NCBI GenBank assembly: GCA_016201825.1
Contig: JACQCD010000032.1
Coordinates: forward strand, 1 to 43,935
Reading direction: 5' to 3'
DNA: 43,935 bases
From: Nitrospirota bacterium
GTDB lineage: Bacteria > Nitrospirota > Nitrospiria > 2-01-FULL-66-17
Shown here one piece after another: positions 35,992 to 43,442 of this stretch. Both the position numbers and the translations under genes were made by a program. Positions within the stretch are counted from its first letter, which is position 1; each line of letters starts with the position of its first letter. Under the pieces are notes generated by a model that saw nothing but the letters and a program-made list of their open reading frames with translations, was not told the origin of the DNA and did no database searches.

Positions 35992-38183
35992 ACTTCGTCG
36001 CCCCCCGGCACCGCCCGCCGGACCAACACCTCCCGCGGCTTGCCCCCGGACGCCGGCCCCACGATCTGGTCCTCCTCCATCATCTCGATCATCCGCGCGG
36101 CACGGGGATACCCCACCCGCAGGCGGCGCTGGATGAACGACGCCGAGGCCTGGCCGGTCGTCGCCACGAGCTCGATGGCCTTCCCGTAGAGATCGTCGCG
36201 CTCGGGATCTTCCCCGCCCCGCATCCCGGTCGCGTCCGCCTCCTCCAACGACCAGTCATACGTGGGCGCGGCCTGGGCCTTGATAAAGTCCACCGTCCCC
36301 GCGATCTCGGCTTCCGACACGTACGCGCCGTGGATCCGGGTGATCCGGCCGGTGCCGGGCACGAGGTACAGCATGTCGCCGCGTCCCAGCAATTGCTCGG
36401 CCCCGTTCGCGTCGAGGATCGTCCGCGAGTCGGTCTTGGACGACACCTGGAACGAAATGCGCGCCGGGAAGTTGGCCTTGATCACGCCGGTCAGCACGTC
36501 GACCGACGGCCGCTGGGTCGCCAGGATGAGGTGAATGCCCGCCGCGCGCGCCATCTGCGCGAGCCGCATGATCGAATCTTCGACCTCCCGCGCCGCCACC
36601 ATCATGAGGTCCGCCAATTCGTCGATCACCACCACAATATACGGAAGCGGAGTGGGCGGCTGGGCGGGCGGTTCGGCGCCGGCCGGTCCATCGGTCGCGC
36701 CGGTCGCCGGCTTGGCGACAGTCTGCGGCTGCCCCACCTGCTTGTTGTACCCCTCGATGTTCCGCACCCCCGCCTCGGCCAAGAGCCGATACCGGCGCTG
36801 CATCTCGGCCACCACCTTGAGGAGCGCCGCGGCGGCGTCTTTGGGTTGCGTCACCACCGGCGTCAGCAGGTGGGGGATCGCGTCGTACGCCGAGAGCTCC
36901 AGCATCTTGGGATCGATCATGAGCAGGCGGACGTCGCGCGGGCTCGCGGCGTAGAGCAGGCTGAGGATCATCGTGTTGAGCGCCACGCTCTTGCCGGAGC
37001 CGGTCGCCCCGGCCACGAGCAGGTGCGGCATCGCGGCCAGATCGGCCACCACCGGCTGCCCGAAGATGTCCTTGCCCAGCGCGAGCGGCAGCTTGGACGG
37101 CCCGTCCAAGAACTCCGTCGCGGAGAGGATCTCCTTGAGAGCCACCGACTCGCGAGCCTGGTTGGGAATCTCGATCCCGATGGCCGACTTCCCGGGCAGC
37201 GGCGAGACGATCCGGACGCTCGGCGCCTTCATCGCCAGCGCGAGGTCGTCCGCGAGGTTGAGCACCTTGCTCACCTTCAGGCCGGGCACCAATTCTACCT
37301 CGTACATCGTGATGATCGGCCCGGGGTGGACCTCGGTGACGGTTCCCTCGACGCCAAAATCAAAGAGCTTCTTTTCCAGAAGGCGCGAGCTCATCACCAG
37401 CTCGTCCTTCCCGGCTTTCTTGGAGGGCACGACGGGATCGGCCAAGAGCGAAAGAGGAGGAAGCTGATACGACCCGCCGCTCCGCATGAAGGCCAGCGCC
37501 TCCTGGCGCGCGGGCGCGGCGGGCGGCCCCGGCGTTTCGGCGATACGGGGCGGGGCGGACGGCGTGTTCACCCGACGCGGTGGCGGCGCCGCCTGCTTGC
37601 GGCGGGTGCGCTCGCGGCGGACGACGAAGAGACTTGACGCCCGAGCGCGCAGATCGGACACCAGGGCAGCGGCGCGGGATCCGAAGTCGCGCAGCGACAG
37701 CGGCGTCAGAATGAGGAGCGCCAGGAGCGCCGAGGCCACGACGATGATCGACGTCCCCCACCACGCGAACGCGTCGAGCAACAACCCGGCCACCGTATCC
37801 CCCACAAAGCCCCCGCCATAAATCTCCCCGTCCGGGAGGTACAGCGCGGTGAGGGCGGCCGCCGAGACGACGAGCAAGCCGGCGCCCGCCGCATTGCTCC
37901 ACGACCACAAGCGGCGCTTCTGGACGAGACCGTTCCACGCCGCGAGGCCGCCCAAAATGGGGAGCAAGTACGCGCCCGCGCCGATCAACTGAAACAGCGC
38001 CTCGGACAGATTGGCGCCGACGCGGCCGGCCAGGTTCCGAACGGACGCGTGAGACGAAGAAAAGAGCGACGGGTCGGCGGCGGTGTGTGAGAGGAGGCTG
38101 ACGGCCACCAGCAGCGACGCCATCGCCGCCGTCACACCCAAAATCTCCTGCACCCGCTCCCGAGGCATTCCGGAGATCGGCAT
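35988..38183 (-). CDS. ftsK: DNA translocase FtsK
   Basis: About 731 residues. The N-terminal part has four or five membrane helices to about residue 170, a Pro/Arg-rich linker, then the motor: beta domain GTVTEVHPGPIITMYEVELV, Walker A VAGATGSGKSVALN, Walker B YIVVVIDELADLMM, ATQRPSVDVLTGVIKANFP, and a C-terminal gamma winged-helix (VATTGQASASFIQRRLRVGY). It pumps chromosome DNA at the septum. ATG 38183 is the likely start; a predicted promoter ends only about 8 bases before it, so the transcript may be nearly leaderless. ATG 38168 is the alternative. A long upstream extension overlaps the zinc-ribbon gene and is rejected. Confidence 0.93.
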   Translation of the reverse strand: MPISGMPRERVQEILGVTAAMASLLVAVSLLSHTAADPSLFSSSHASVRNLAGRVGANLSEALFQLIGAGAYLLPILGGLAAWNGLVQKRRLWSWSNAAGAGLLVVSAAALTALYLPDGEIYGGGFVGDTVAGLLLDAFAWWGTSIIVVASALLALLILTPLSLRDFGSRAAALVSDLRARASSLFVVRRERTRRKQAAPPPRRVNTPSAPPRIAETPGPPAAPARQEALAFMRSGGSYQLPPLSLLADPVVPSKKAGKDELVMSSRLLEKKLFDFGVEGTVTEVHPGPIITMYEVELVPGLKVSKVLNLADDLALAMKAPSVRIVSPLPGKSAIGIEIPNQARESVALKEILSATEFLDGPSKLPLALGKDIFGQPVVADLAAMPHLLVAGATGSGKSVALNTMILSLLYAASPRDVRLLMIDPKMLELSAYDAIPHLLTPVVTQPKDAAAALLKVVAEMQRRYRLLAEAGVRNIEGYNKQVGQPQTVAKPATGATDGPAGAEPPAQPPTPLPYIVVVIDELADLMMVAAREVEDSIMRLAQMARAAGIHLILATQRPSVDVLTGVIKANFPARISFQVSSKTDSRTILDANGAEQLLGRGDMLYLVPGTGRITRIHGAYVSEAEIAGTVDFIKAQAAPTYDWSLEEADATGMRGGEDPERDDLYGKAIELVATTGQASASFIQRRLRVGYPRAARMIEMMEEDQIVGPASGGKPREVLVRRAVPGGDEV

Positions 38184-38191
38184 CGGAGCGC

Positions 38192-38221
38192 AGTATAACA
38201 AAGAGGCTCCGAGTTTTTCAA
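38192..38221 (-). promoter_or_regulatory. Predicted promoter of ftsK
   Basis: On the minus strand TTGAAA (38216-38221), an 18-bp spacer and TATACT (38192-38197). Initiation 7-8 bases downstream falls at or next to ATG 38183. The operon ftsK-lolA-ABC-permease-kinase may start here. Confidence 0.6.
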
Positions 38222-38245
38222 CGAAGCGAGACGCGCGGCGCGGGG

Positions 38246-38485
38246 CTACGGATTGCGGATTCGAGACAGCCGGCCGACGATCAGGATCAGACGGCGACGG
38301 ACCCGCCCCCACCACGCGGCCACGCGTTCCCGGGGCGCAATGCGCGGCCGGATTCCCGCGCGGAGCAACTCCCATTCCCGTTCGAACTGGACGCGGCAAG
38401 ATGGGCAGATCCCGTGCGTGGGCGTCGAATCATCCCCGCCCGACTCGTCCAGATAAGCCCGACACCACGCGCAGATTCGGATCAT
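38246..38485 (-). CDS. Small zinc-ribbon protein
   Basis: The 79-residue product begins MIRICAWCRAYLDE and has HGICPSCRVQFE. The two C-x2-C pairs, CAWC and CPSC, form a zinc-ribbon, with His before the second pair. The rest is basic (RVRRRLILIVGRLSRI) and may bind nucleic acid or membrane. Homologues of this shape are common next to regulatory genes in several phyla, with no known function. It is upstream of ftsK on the same strand. Its transcript could begin at the promoter at 38722-38750, leaving a leader of about 230 bases with a strong hairpin. Confidence 0.65.
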   Translation of the reverse strand: MIRICAWCRAYLDESGGDDSTPTHGICPSCRVQFEREWELLRAGIRPRIAPRERVAAWWGRVRRRLILIVGRLSRIRNP

Positions 38486-38573
38486 CGCTCCTCGCTCGCA
38501 TTGACCGGACGCGGGAATTTCCCTACAATGGCGCCCGGCTCCGACGTCGCCATGAAAACCGGGCGATGAACGG

Positions 38574-38604
38574 GCGAGGCAGGGGATGAGAGCCCCTGCC
38601 TCGC
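38574..38604. repeat. 12-bp perfect stem-loop in the leader of the zinc-ribbon gene
   Basis: GCGAGGCAGGGG and CCCCTGCCTCGC flank a 7-base loop. No T-run follows on either strand, so simple intrinsic termination is unlikely. The 260 bases between the zinc-ribbon gene and the repressor hold no other gene that I trust. Confidence 0.75.
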
Positions 38605-38721
38605 GAAGGCGGCCTCTCCACAGCTCCTCATTGCGCGAGAATAGCCATGGGAATGGCACGCCCTTTCGTGTCCACGAATCAAGAACCCCAGAAGCGACCT
38701 CCCGCCACGTCAACCGAAGCC

Positions 38722-38750
38722 AGTATATTTACTATAGAGAATAGTGTCAA
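38722..38750 (-). promoter_or_regulatory. Near-consensus promoter divergent to the repressor gene
   Basis: On the minus strand TTGACA (38745-38750), exactly 17 bp, then TATACT (38722-38727). The spacer contains AGAGAATAGT, one half-site of the operator next to it. It would drive the zinc-ribbon gene and perhaps ftsK, and be blocked by the repressor. Confidence 0.65.
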
Positions 38751-39427
38751 TGGCAGTATTCTCTAAAGAGAATACTTTCTCTCGCGCTGCAATCGGACGG
38801 CGGGTCCGACAGGTGCGCGGGGGGCTGACGTGTCAGGCCTTCGGAGCGCGGCTGGGCGTCTCCGCCGGCTTCGTCAGCGAGATCGAGCACGGCCGGAAAA
38901 AGCCCTCCGCCGAGATGCTCTTCGCCCTGGAGAACCAATTCGGGGTGGATGCGAACTGGCTGCTCCGGGGCGGCGAGCGCCAGGCCCGGGTGGCCGAGGC
39001 TCCGCCGACCTACGGCGCCGCGCGCGGCCGACGCCCTCCGGCCTCGTCAGCGATCCCCCTCTACACGCTCGATGGCGGCGCAGGCGCCCTCGACCTCCCC
39101 CCCACCGACACCCTCCGACTCCCCACCGCCTTCTCCGGCCCCACCATCATCGCCACCCTCGTCCCCGACACCACCATGACCCCCACCCTCCCCCCCGGCA
39201 CGATCATCGGGATCGATCGGTCGCAGACAGCAATCAACGACGGCGGAATCTACGTGGTGTCGCTCAAAGAGCAGTCCAGCGAACGCCTAGCCATTCGCCG
39301 CCTGTACAAAGTCCGAGGAGGCCTCCGCCTGCGAGCGGACAACGAACGCCACGCCGATCTCACCGCTCCGCGGAAGCAGGCGCGAGTGGTGGGTCGAGTG
39401 GTGTGGTCGCTACAGAAGCTGGACTGA
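38750..39427 (+). CDS. XRE-family regulator with S24/LexA-like C-terminal domain
   Basis: About 225 residues from ATG 38750. An XRE helix-turn-helix covers about residues 13-70 (FGARLGVSAGFVSEIEHGRK). The C-terminal domain follows the S24/LexA fold: STIPLY-like SAIPLYTLDGG, VPDTTMTPTLPPGTIIGID, INDGGIYVVSLKEQ and LRLRADNE. In S24 peptidases a GDSM Ser and a Lys form the catalytic dyad; here the Ser is Thr (DTTM), and the Lys region reads LAIRRL. Self-cleavage is therefore doubtful, and the domain may serve for dimerisation. A perfect 22-bp palindrome overlaps codons 2-9. GTG 38744 is another possible start. Confidence 0.82.
   Translation: MAVFSKENTFSRAAIGRRVRQVRGGLTCQAFGARLGVSAGFVSEIEHGRKKPSAEMLFALENQFGVDANWLLRGGERQARVAEAPPTYGAARGRRPPASSAIPLYTLDGGAGALDLPPTDTLRLPTAFSGPTIIATLVPDTTMTPTLPPGTIIGIDRSQTAINDGGIYVVSLKEQSSERLAIRRLYKVRGGLRLRADNERHADLTAPRKQARVVGRVVWSLQKLD
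38755..38776. promoter_or_regulatory. Predicted repressor operator
   Basis: The two halves AGTATTCTCT and AGAGAATACT are separated by AA and are exact reverse complements. A further half-like site, AGAGAATAGT, lies at 38736-38745 within the divergent promoter. Spacing and symmetry suit binding by a dimeric XRE/LexA-like protein. Confidence 0.7.
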
Positions 39428-39430
39428 CCG

Positions 39431-39460
39431 GATCAGACGCCGTTCAAGGCGTCTCAGATC
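39431..39460 (+). terminator. Possible terminator hairpin after the repressor gene
   Basis: AGACGCC and GGCGTCT form a 7-bp stem with loop GTTCAA immediately after the stop codon, with GATC repeats outside. No T-run follows, so function is uncertain. Confidence 0.35.
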
Positions 39461-39478
39461 GAAGTGGATGTGTGAACC

Positions 39479-39558
39479 GATTGACTCCGTAGAAGAATCC
39501 GGGTATAGCTGAGCGCCAGGCGTAAAGAAACACGTCTTTTTCGGACGCCAAGTATATG
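39479..39558 (+). promoter_or_regulatory. 80-bp promoter-leader module, copy B
   Basis: TTGACT (39481-39486), 17 bp, TATAGC (39504-39509), then an A-rich stretch, a CGTC/GACG inverted repeat and TATATG. The segment aligns ungapped to 2329-2408. The start codon of the next gene follows 21 bases later, almost the same distance as at copy A. Confidence 0.7.
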
Positions 39559-39579
39559 CGCTACTGAATCGGGGCTGAC

Positions 39580-40353
39580 GTGGCAATCTACTCAAAATCT
39601 GTACGGGCACTGATGAAGGAGGGCATGAGCGTTGCTCTGGCTTCTGCCGAAGGGACCGTTTTCTCGAAACAGCAAGCGATTGACTGGTTTGCCAAGAATT
39701 ACCCGAAGATCAAGACCGGGACTGTCACGGCACATTTGATCCGCCTATCAACCAATGCGCCGAGCCGCACGCATTACTCCGCAAAGCCCGGCGAAGACGA
39801 TGTCTTCTTCCAAGTTGACGGGAGTCACTTTCGTTTGTATCAACCAGCGCAAGATCCGTCACCAATCTATACCGCGCCTGGAGCTACGGAGACCACACAG
39901 AAGACGCCGGATGAAGATCACGAAGAAGATGTCGCTGCTCAAGGCTCCGGCCAGTTCGCCTACGAAACAGATCTACGAAACTACTTGGCGAAGAATTTAT
40001 CTTTGATAGAGCCGGGCTTACGACTTTACGAAGATGAAGGCATCACAGGTATCGAGTTTCCGGTCGGTGGGCGCTTCATAGATATTTTGGCTCTTGATTC
40101 GACTGGCGCCTTGGTTGTAATTGAACTCAAGGTGTCCCGTGGTTATGACCGAGTAGTCGGGCAGCTGATGCGGTACATCGCTTGGATCCGCGAGAACCAA
40201 GCAGATGCTGGTCAGCGGGTGCGCGGGATCATTGTTGCACGTGAAATTAGCGAAGATCTTTTCTTAGCGTGTTCGCTACTTCCGGACGTGCAGCTATACG
40301 AGTATCAGCTATCGCTCTCATTGAAGCAGGCTCAGCGTGAACAGCGCGCATAA
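39580..40353 (+). CDS. Winged-helix plus NucS/DUF91-like PD-(D/E)XK nuclease
   Basis: The 257-residue protein has two parts. Residues 1-95 contain FSKQQAIDWFAKNYPKIKTG, VTAHLIRLSTNAPSR and FFQVDGSHFRLYQPA, a winged-helix-like domain (DUF7669-like) found on restriction-type proteins. Residues 125-245 resemble the NucS nuclease core: FAYETDLRNYLAKNLSLIEP, RFIDILALDSTGALVVIELK with the D-x(n)-E-x-K triad, and YDRVVGQLMRYIAWI. It probably cuts DNA; target unknown. The start is GTG 39580. The stop codon lies inside the left end of an attC-like site, as in integron cassettes. Base composition is less GC-rich than the neighbours. Confidence 0.75.
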   Translation: MAIYSKSVRALMKEGMSVALASAEGTVFSKQQAIDWFAKNYPKIKTGTVTAHLIRLSTNAPSRTHYSAKPGEDDVFFQVDGSHFRLYQPAQDPSPIYTAPGATETTQKTPDEDHEEDVAAQGSGQFAYETDLRNYLAKNLSLIEPGLRLYEDEGITGIEFPVGGRFIDILALDSTGALVVIELKVSRGYDRVVGQLMRYIAWIRENQADAGQRVRGIIVAREISEDLFLACSLLPDVQLYEYQLSLSLKQAQREQRA

Positions 40354-40404
40354 CCACCCGCTGGACCGGACGCCATTCCGGCGCAGGTCAGCGGCACGTT
40401 ATAC
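40348..40404 (+). repeat. attC-like integron recombination site
   Basis: The 57-base site starts GCATAAC (R'') and ends GTTATAC (R'), which pair with one mismatch. Inside, CCGCTGGACC (40358-40367) pairs with GGTCAGCGG (40386-40394) leaving one extrahelical G, the hallmark of attC. CGCC and GGCG form the inner stem. The stop of the nuclease gene lies in R'' and the next gene starts 13 bases after R'. Confidence 0.7.
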
Positions 40405-40417
40405 GGCTTGGTAGCGC

Positions 40418-40894
40418 ATGGAACCTCTTGAAGAAAAGTGCTCGGTGGCGCTGGTTCTTGCTGCGCTAGCAGTTCTCGCCATCAATTACGGGTATCTGGC
40501 AGTGGATGCGCTGAGTTTCACCGCTGGTGCGATATCCATCGCTGGCGTCAAATCAAACGGATTGTTACTCCCAGTCACTGCAATCGGCGTCTTGATCGGA
40601 TGTGGCATTTGTCACGTGCGGCACCACGCATACGATGGAGGGCTTGGCCTCTATGCGCTGGAACGATTGCCCGTCGGCAAAAAGGTGATTGTCCAACTCG
40701 GTTTTTGGGATTCTCGTGGCCTCCTCTGTTTTGAAACCGTCGATGGCGTCGTCCGGTGGACCCGGCCAAAAGGCCACGGCTATGCTGCCGGGATTCGATT
40801 TGACGGACTCACCCCCGAGAAGCATCAGCGCATCGTTGCATTCCTGGAGCACACTGACCGAGAGGTGCAGCCGGGGCTGCCTCCAGCCCTCTAA
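40418..40894 (+). CDS. Cassette-borne membrane protein with PilZ-like C-terminal domain
   Basis: The 158-residue product has two hydrophobic segments near residues 8-33 and 46-64. The C-terminal 70 residues (KKVIVQLGFWDSRGLLCFET, then VRWTRPKGHGYAAGIRFDGL, TPEKHQRIVAFLEH) follow the outline of PilZ beta-barrels, although no RxxxR or DxSxxG motif is clear. c-di-GMP binding is therefore uncertain. It lies directly after the attC-like site. A short AACCTG/CAGGTT hairpin follows the stop; a second full attC is not seen. Confidence 0.55.
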   Translation: MEPLEEKCSVALVLAALAVLAINYGYLAVDALSFTAGAISIAGVKSNGLLLPVTAIGVLIGCGICHVRHHAYDGGLGLYALERLPVGKKVIVQLGFWDSRGLLCFETVDGVVRWTRPKGHGYAAGIRFDGLTPEKHQRIVAFLEHTDREVQPGLPPAL

Positions 40895-40959
40895 CCTGGA
40901 GGTGGTCAGGTTTTGGATGGGGAACGCGTAAGACAGAGACGGGGGACAGGTCTAGGATC

Positions 40960-41160
40960 TCGACTGTAGAAGGTCGTGTAATCCGGCTCGTTGCCAGCCT
41001 TCCACTTGATGTTGCAGCCGATGTTGGGGGTCTGATCTTGGGAGATGGGACGGCCCGCGAGTACAGCGTCTGCGGCGACGCGCCGATCTTTGCCGGTTAT
41101 GGGGAGGCTGTTGCCGGGACGGCGAACGACCTCCTCCGCAATGTCCGGCCCGAACGCGGC
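40960..41160 (-). pseudogene. C-terminal remnant of a thioredoxin-fold (peroxiredoxin-like) protein
   Basis: The minus strand reads LPITGKDRRVAADAVLAGRP, then NIGCNIKWKAGNEPDY. This GCNIKWK-GNEPDY ending with the preceding DAVLAG helix is characteristic of thioredoxin-family proteins of the AhpC/TSA-like type. The catalytic N-terminal half is missing, and the frame runs past the usual end. Other parts of the 365-base gap between 40895 and 41259 hold no gene I can support. Confidence 0.55.
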
Positions 41161-41259
41161 GACGACACCAACCATCCGCCAGACCTGGCTCATCGGACAG
41201 AACCAGCGGCGTCTCTGAGTGTGCGCAGGCACCGCGGCGTACACGCTCACGCTCTTCGC

Positions 41260-42105
41260 TCAGGGAGCGCCGACCGAGCGCCTTGAGGTCGAGCGCGGGG
41301 GCGGGGGGACCCACAGCGTCAAGCACTTCGCGCTGCCGCCCGCCTTGTGAAACTCGGAGAGGTCCACGGGGTGGGGCGTGAAGCCCTGGTCGCGCAAGGT
41401 CTTCTCCAACGCGGCGCAACCCGACTGCACGACGATGTCCCGCCCGACCACCACGGCATTGCACGCAAACCGCAGCGCGTCGACGTCGGCCACCGCGATC
41501 GGCTCCGGCACGAATTCGCGGATGACGCGGCGGCCGTAGTCGTCGAACGCGGGCGGATAGTACAGCGCGCGGCGATCATCCAGGGGACAGAAGCACGTGT
41601 CGAGGTGGTAGAAGCGCGGATCGACCAACTCGAGCGAGAGGACCTCGCAGCCCAGCATCGCGGCGACCGCCTGGTGCGAGCCGATGTCCGAGCGGATGCG
41701 GTAACCGGCAAAGAGCGTCTCGCCCAGCCAGAGCGCGTCGCCCTCGCCCTCAAAGCACGTCCCCTCGGGGAGCGTCTCGATCGCGTAGCCGCGCGCGCGA
41801 AACCACGCGTCGTACGTCGGCTGCTCTTTTTGGCGCTCGGGATGGAGGAAGCGGCTCGCGATGAACCGGCCCGGGACGACGAGGCCGGCGTTGGCCGTGA
41901 AGACCAGGTCGGGCAGGCCCTTGACCGGACTGAGCAGCTCGACGCGAACGCCCAACGTCTTGGTCAGCACCTCGTACAGCGCGCGCCACTGCGCGCGGGC
42001 GCGCGCGGGATCGGCGGGGCGCCGGAGGTCCATCCATGGATTGATCTCGTACTCGATCCCGTAGAAGTCGGGGGGACACATCAGGAGAGAAGGGGCGGAC
42101 GTCAT
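41260..42105 (-). CDS. ArgZ-like arginine dihydrolase / dimethylargininase-like enzyme
   Basis: The 281-residue protein is of the guanidino-group modifying superfamily. LLMCPPDFYGIEYEINPWMD at the start, LPDLVFTANAGLVVPGRFIA near residue 70, EGEGDALWLGETLFAGYRIR near 120, FYHLDTCFCPLDD near 165 and the terminal GGSAKCLTL with the catalytic Cys are all present. Cyanobacterial ArgZ/AgrE domains with this shape convert arginine to ornithine, CO2 and ammonia; dimethylargininase is the alternative. The adjacent ornithine cyclodeaminase favours the first. ATG 42105 follows the cyclodeaminase stop by 59 bases, which hold a hairpin repeat. Confidence 0.75.
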   Translation of the reverse strand: MTSAPSLLMCPPDFYGIEYEINPWMDLRRPADPARARAQWRALYEVLTKTLGVRVELLSPVKGLPDLVFTANAGLVVPGRFIASRFLHPERQKEQPTYDAWFRARGYAIETLPEGTCFEGEGDALWLGETLFAGYRIRSDIGSHQAVAAMLGCEVLSLELVDPRFYHLDTCFCPLDDRRALYYPPAFDDYGRRVIREFVPEPIAVADVDALRFACNAVVVGRDIVVQSGCAALEKTLRDQGFTPHPVDLSEFHKAGGSAKCLTLWVPPPPRSTSRRSVGAP

Positions 42106-42119
42106 GTGGTCGTCACGTC

Positions 42120-42164
42120 GGGCGGGTTTTACGCGCGGCGTGTGCGCGGGGCAGCAACCCGCCC
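42120..42164. repeat. Hairpin repeat abutting the cyclodeaminase stop codon
   Basis: GGGCGGGTT (42120-42128) pairs with AACCCGCCC (42156-42164), with GCGCG/CGCGC pairing inside. On the transcribed strand it begins right at the stop codon (TAGGGGCGGGTT). It belongs to the GTAGGGGC-type repeats also represented at 24610 and inside palindromic elements 1 and 2. Confidence 0.75.
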
Positions 42165-43391
42165 CTACCGACCGTTCACCGGGACCAAGTGCTCGGCCAG
42201 CGCGCGCAGGAAGGGCTCGACGTCGGTCACCAGCCCCATCGCCTGAAAGCTGCCCCGGTCGGCAAGCTTGGTCACCACCGCCGGGTTGATGTCGACGCAG
42301 ATCAGCTTCACCGACGCGGGCAGGATGTTGCCGGTCGCGATCGAGTGCAGGGTCGACGCGATCATGATCCCCACCGTCACGCCCCGGATCTTCTCGCGCA
42401 TCGCGTCCTGAGCCGTCACCATGTCGGTGATCACGTCGGGCAGCGGGCCGTCGTCGCGGATCGAGCCCGCGAGGACATAGTCGACGCCGTGCACGACGCA
42501 CGCGTGCATGATCCCGCGCTTCAAGATCCCCTGTTCGACCGCTTGGCGGATCCCCCCGGCTCGCCGGATCGTGTTGATCGCGCGCAGATGGTGCTCGTGG
42601 CCCTCGTCCACCGGCATCCCGGCCTCGAGCGACATGCCCAGCGACGTCCCATAGAAGGCCTGCTCGATGTCGTGGGCCGCGAGCGCGTTGCCCGCGAACA
42701 GCACCTGGACGTAGCCCGCGGCGATCACGCGTTCGAGGTGGCCCCCCGCGCCGGTGTGGATGACGGCCGGCCCCGCCACCACGAGGACCTTGCCTCCCGC
42801 CGCGCGCGCGGTCTTGATGTGCGCGGCCATCTCGCGGATGACGACCGCTTTGGGTTTTTCGGAGGACACGTTGCTGGCCATGAACTCGAAGACGTTGCGT
42901 TCCGGCGAGCGGTCAATGGGCGCGACCTTCACCCCGGCGTGGCCGACCACGATCCGGTCCCCGCGCCGCACGCGGTGCATCGGCACGGTGGACGCACGGC
43001 CGGTCGCGGGATCGAAGCGGATGCCGCAGTCCATCTCCGGCCGCTCCACCGCAACCCACTGCCCGTGCCGCTTGATCCAGGTCTCGAAGTGGCTGGAGCA
43101 GTAAAACCCGTCGGGGAATACACCGTCGACGTCCGCCGGCACCAGGCGCGCCTCGTCGCCGGCCAACGGGACCGCGCCGTGCTGCCCGATTCGACCGAGG
43201 ATCGCGTCAAGGCGCTGGGCGTCCGGCGCGGTCACCCGCACCTCCGCGCGACTGGCGTCCTCGCGCCGCTGGCCCACGGTCAGGTGGAGGATCTCGAACG
43301 TCCCGCCGAGCGTCATGATCTCGTCGAGGACCTTGGGGAGGATCAGCGAATCAATGATGTGACCGCGAAGCTCAACGGTTTCGGACACCAT
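42165..43391 (-). CDS. Archaeal-type ornithine cyclodeaminase (LOR/SDH domain, TIGR00300-like)
   Basis: The 408-residue protein starts ELRGHIIDSLILPKVLDEIM and has FYCSSHFETWIKRHGQWV, MDCGIRFDPATGRASTVPMH, VVAGPAVIHTGAGGHLERVI, LFAGNALAAHDIEQAFYGTS and the C-terminal nucleotide-binding ICVDINPAVVTKLADRGS. These match the LOR/SDH bifunctional-enzyme family, whose archaeal and cyanobacterial members convert ornithine to proline and ammonia with NAD. It precedes the ArgZ-like gene in one operon. In cyanobacterial AgrE the two functions are fused in one chain. Confidence 0.8.
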   Translation of the reverse strand: MVSETVELRGHIIDSLILPKVLDEIMTLGGTFEILHLTVGQRREDASRAEVRVTAPDAQRLDAILGRIGQHGAVPLAGDEARLVPADVDGVFPDGFYCSSHFETWIKRHGQWVAVERPEMDCGIRFDPATGRASTVPMHRVRRGDRIVVGHAGVKVAPIDRSPERNVFEFMASNVSSEKPKAVVIREMAAHIKTARAAGGKVLVVAGPAVIHTGAGGHLERVIAAGYVQVLFAGNALAAHDIEQAFYGTSLGMSLEAGMPVDEGHEHHLRAINTIRRAGGIRQAVEQGILKRGIMHACVVHGVDYVLAGSIRDDGPLPDVITDMVTAQDAMREKIRGVTVGIMIASTLHSIATGNILPASVKLICVDINPAVVTKLADRGSFQAMGLVTDVEPFLRALAEHLVPVNGR

Positions 43392-43442
43392 AGGGCCGTC
43401 GTTTCGCTCGTCGCGACGCGACCGGTCGCGTCGCGCGGTAGG

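Noticed and set aside
40890-40920. Second attC after the PilZ-like gene
   Set aside because: Only a short AACCTG/CAGGTT hairpin is present; it is too short and lacks R' sequence.
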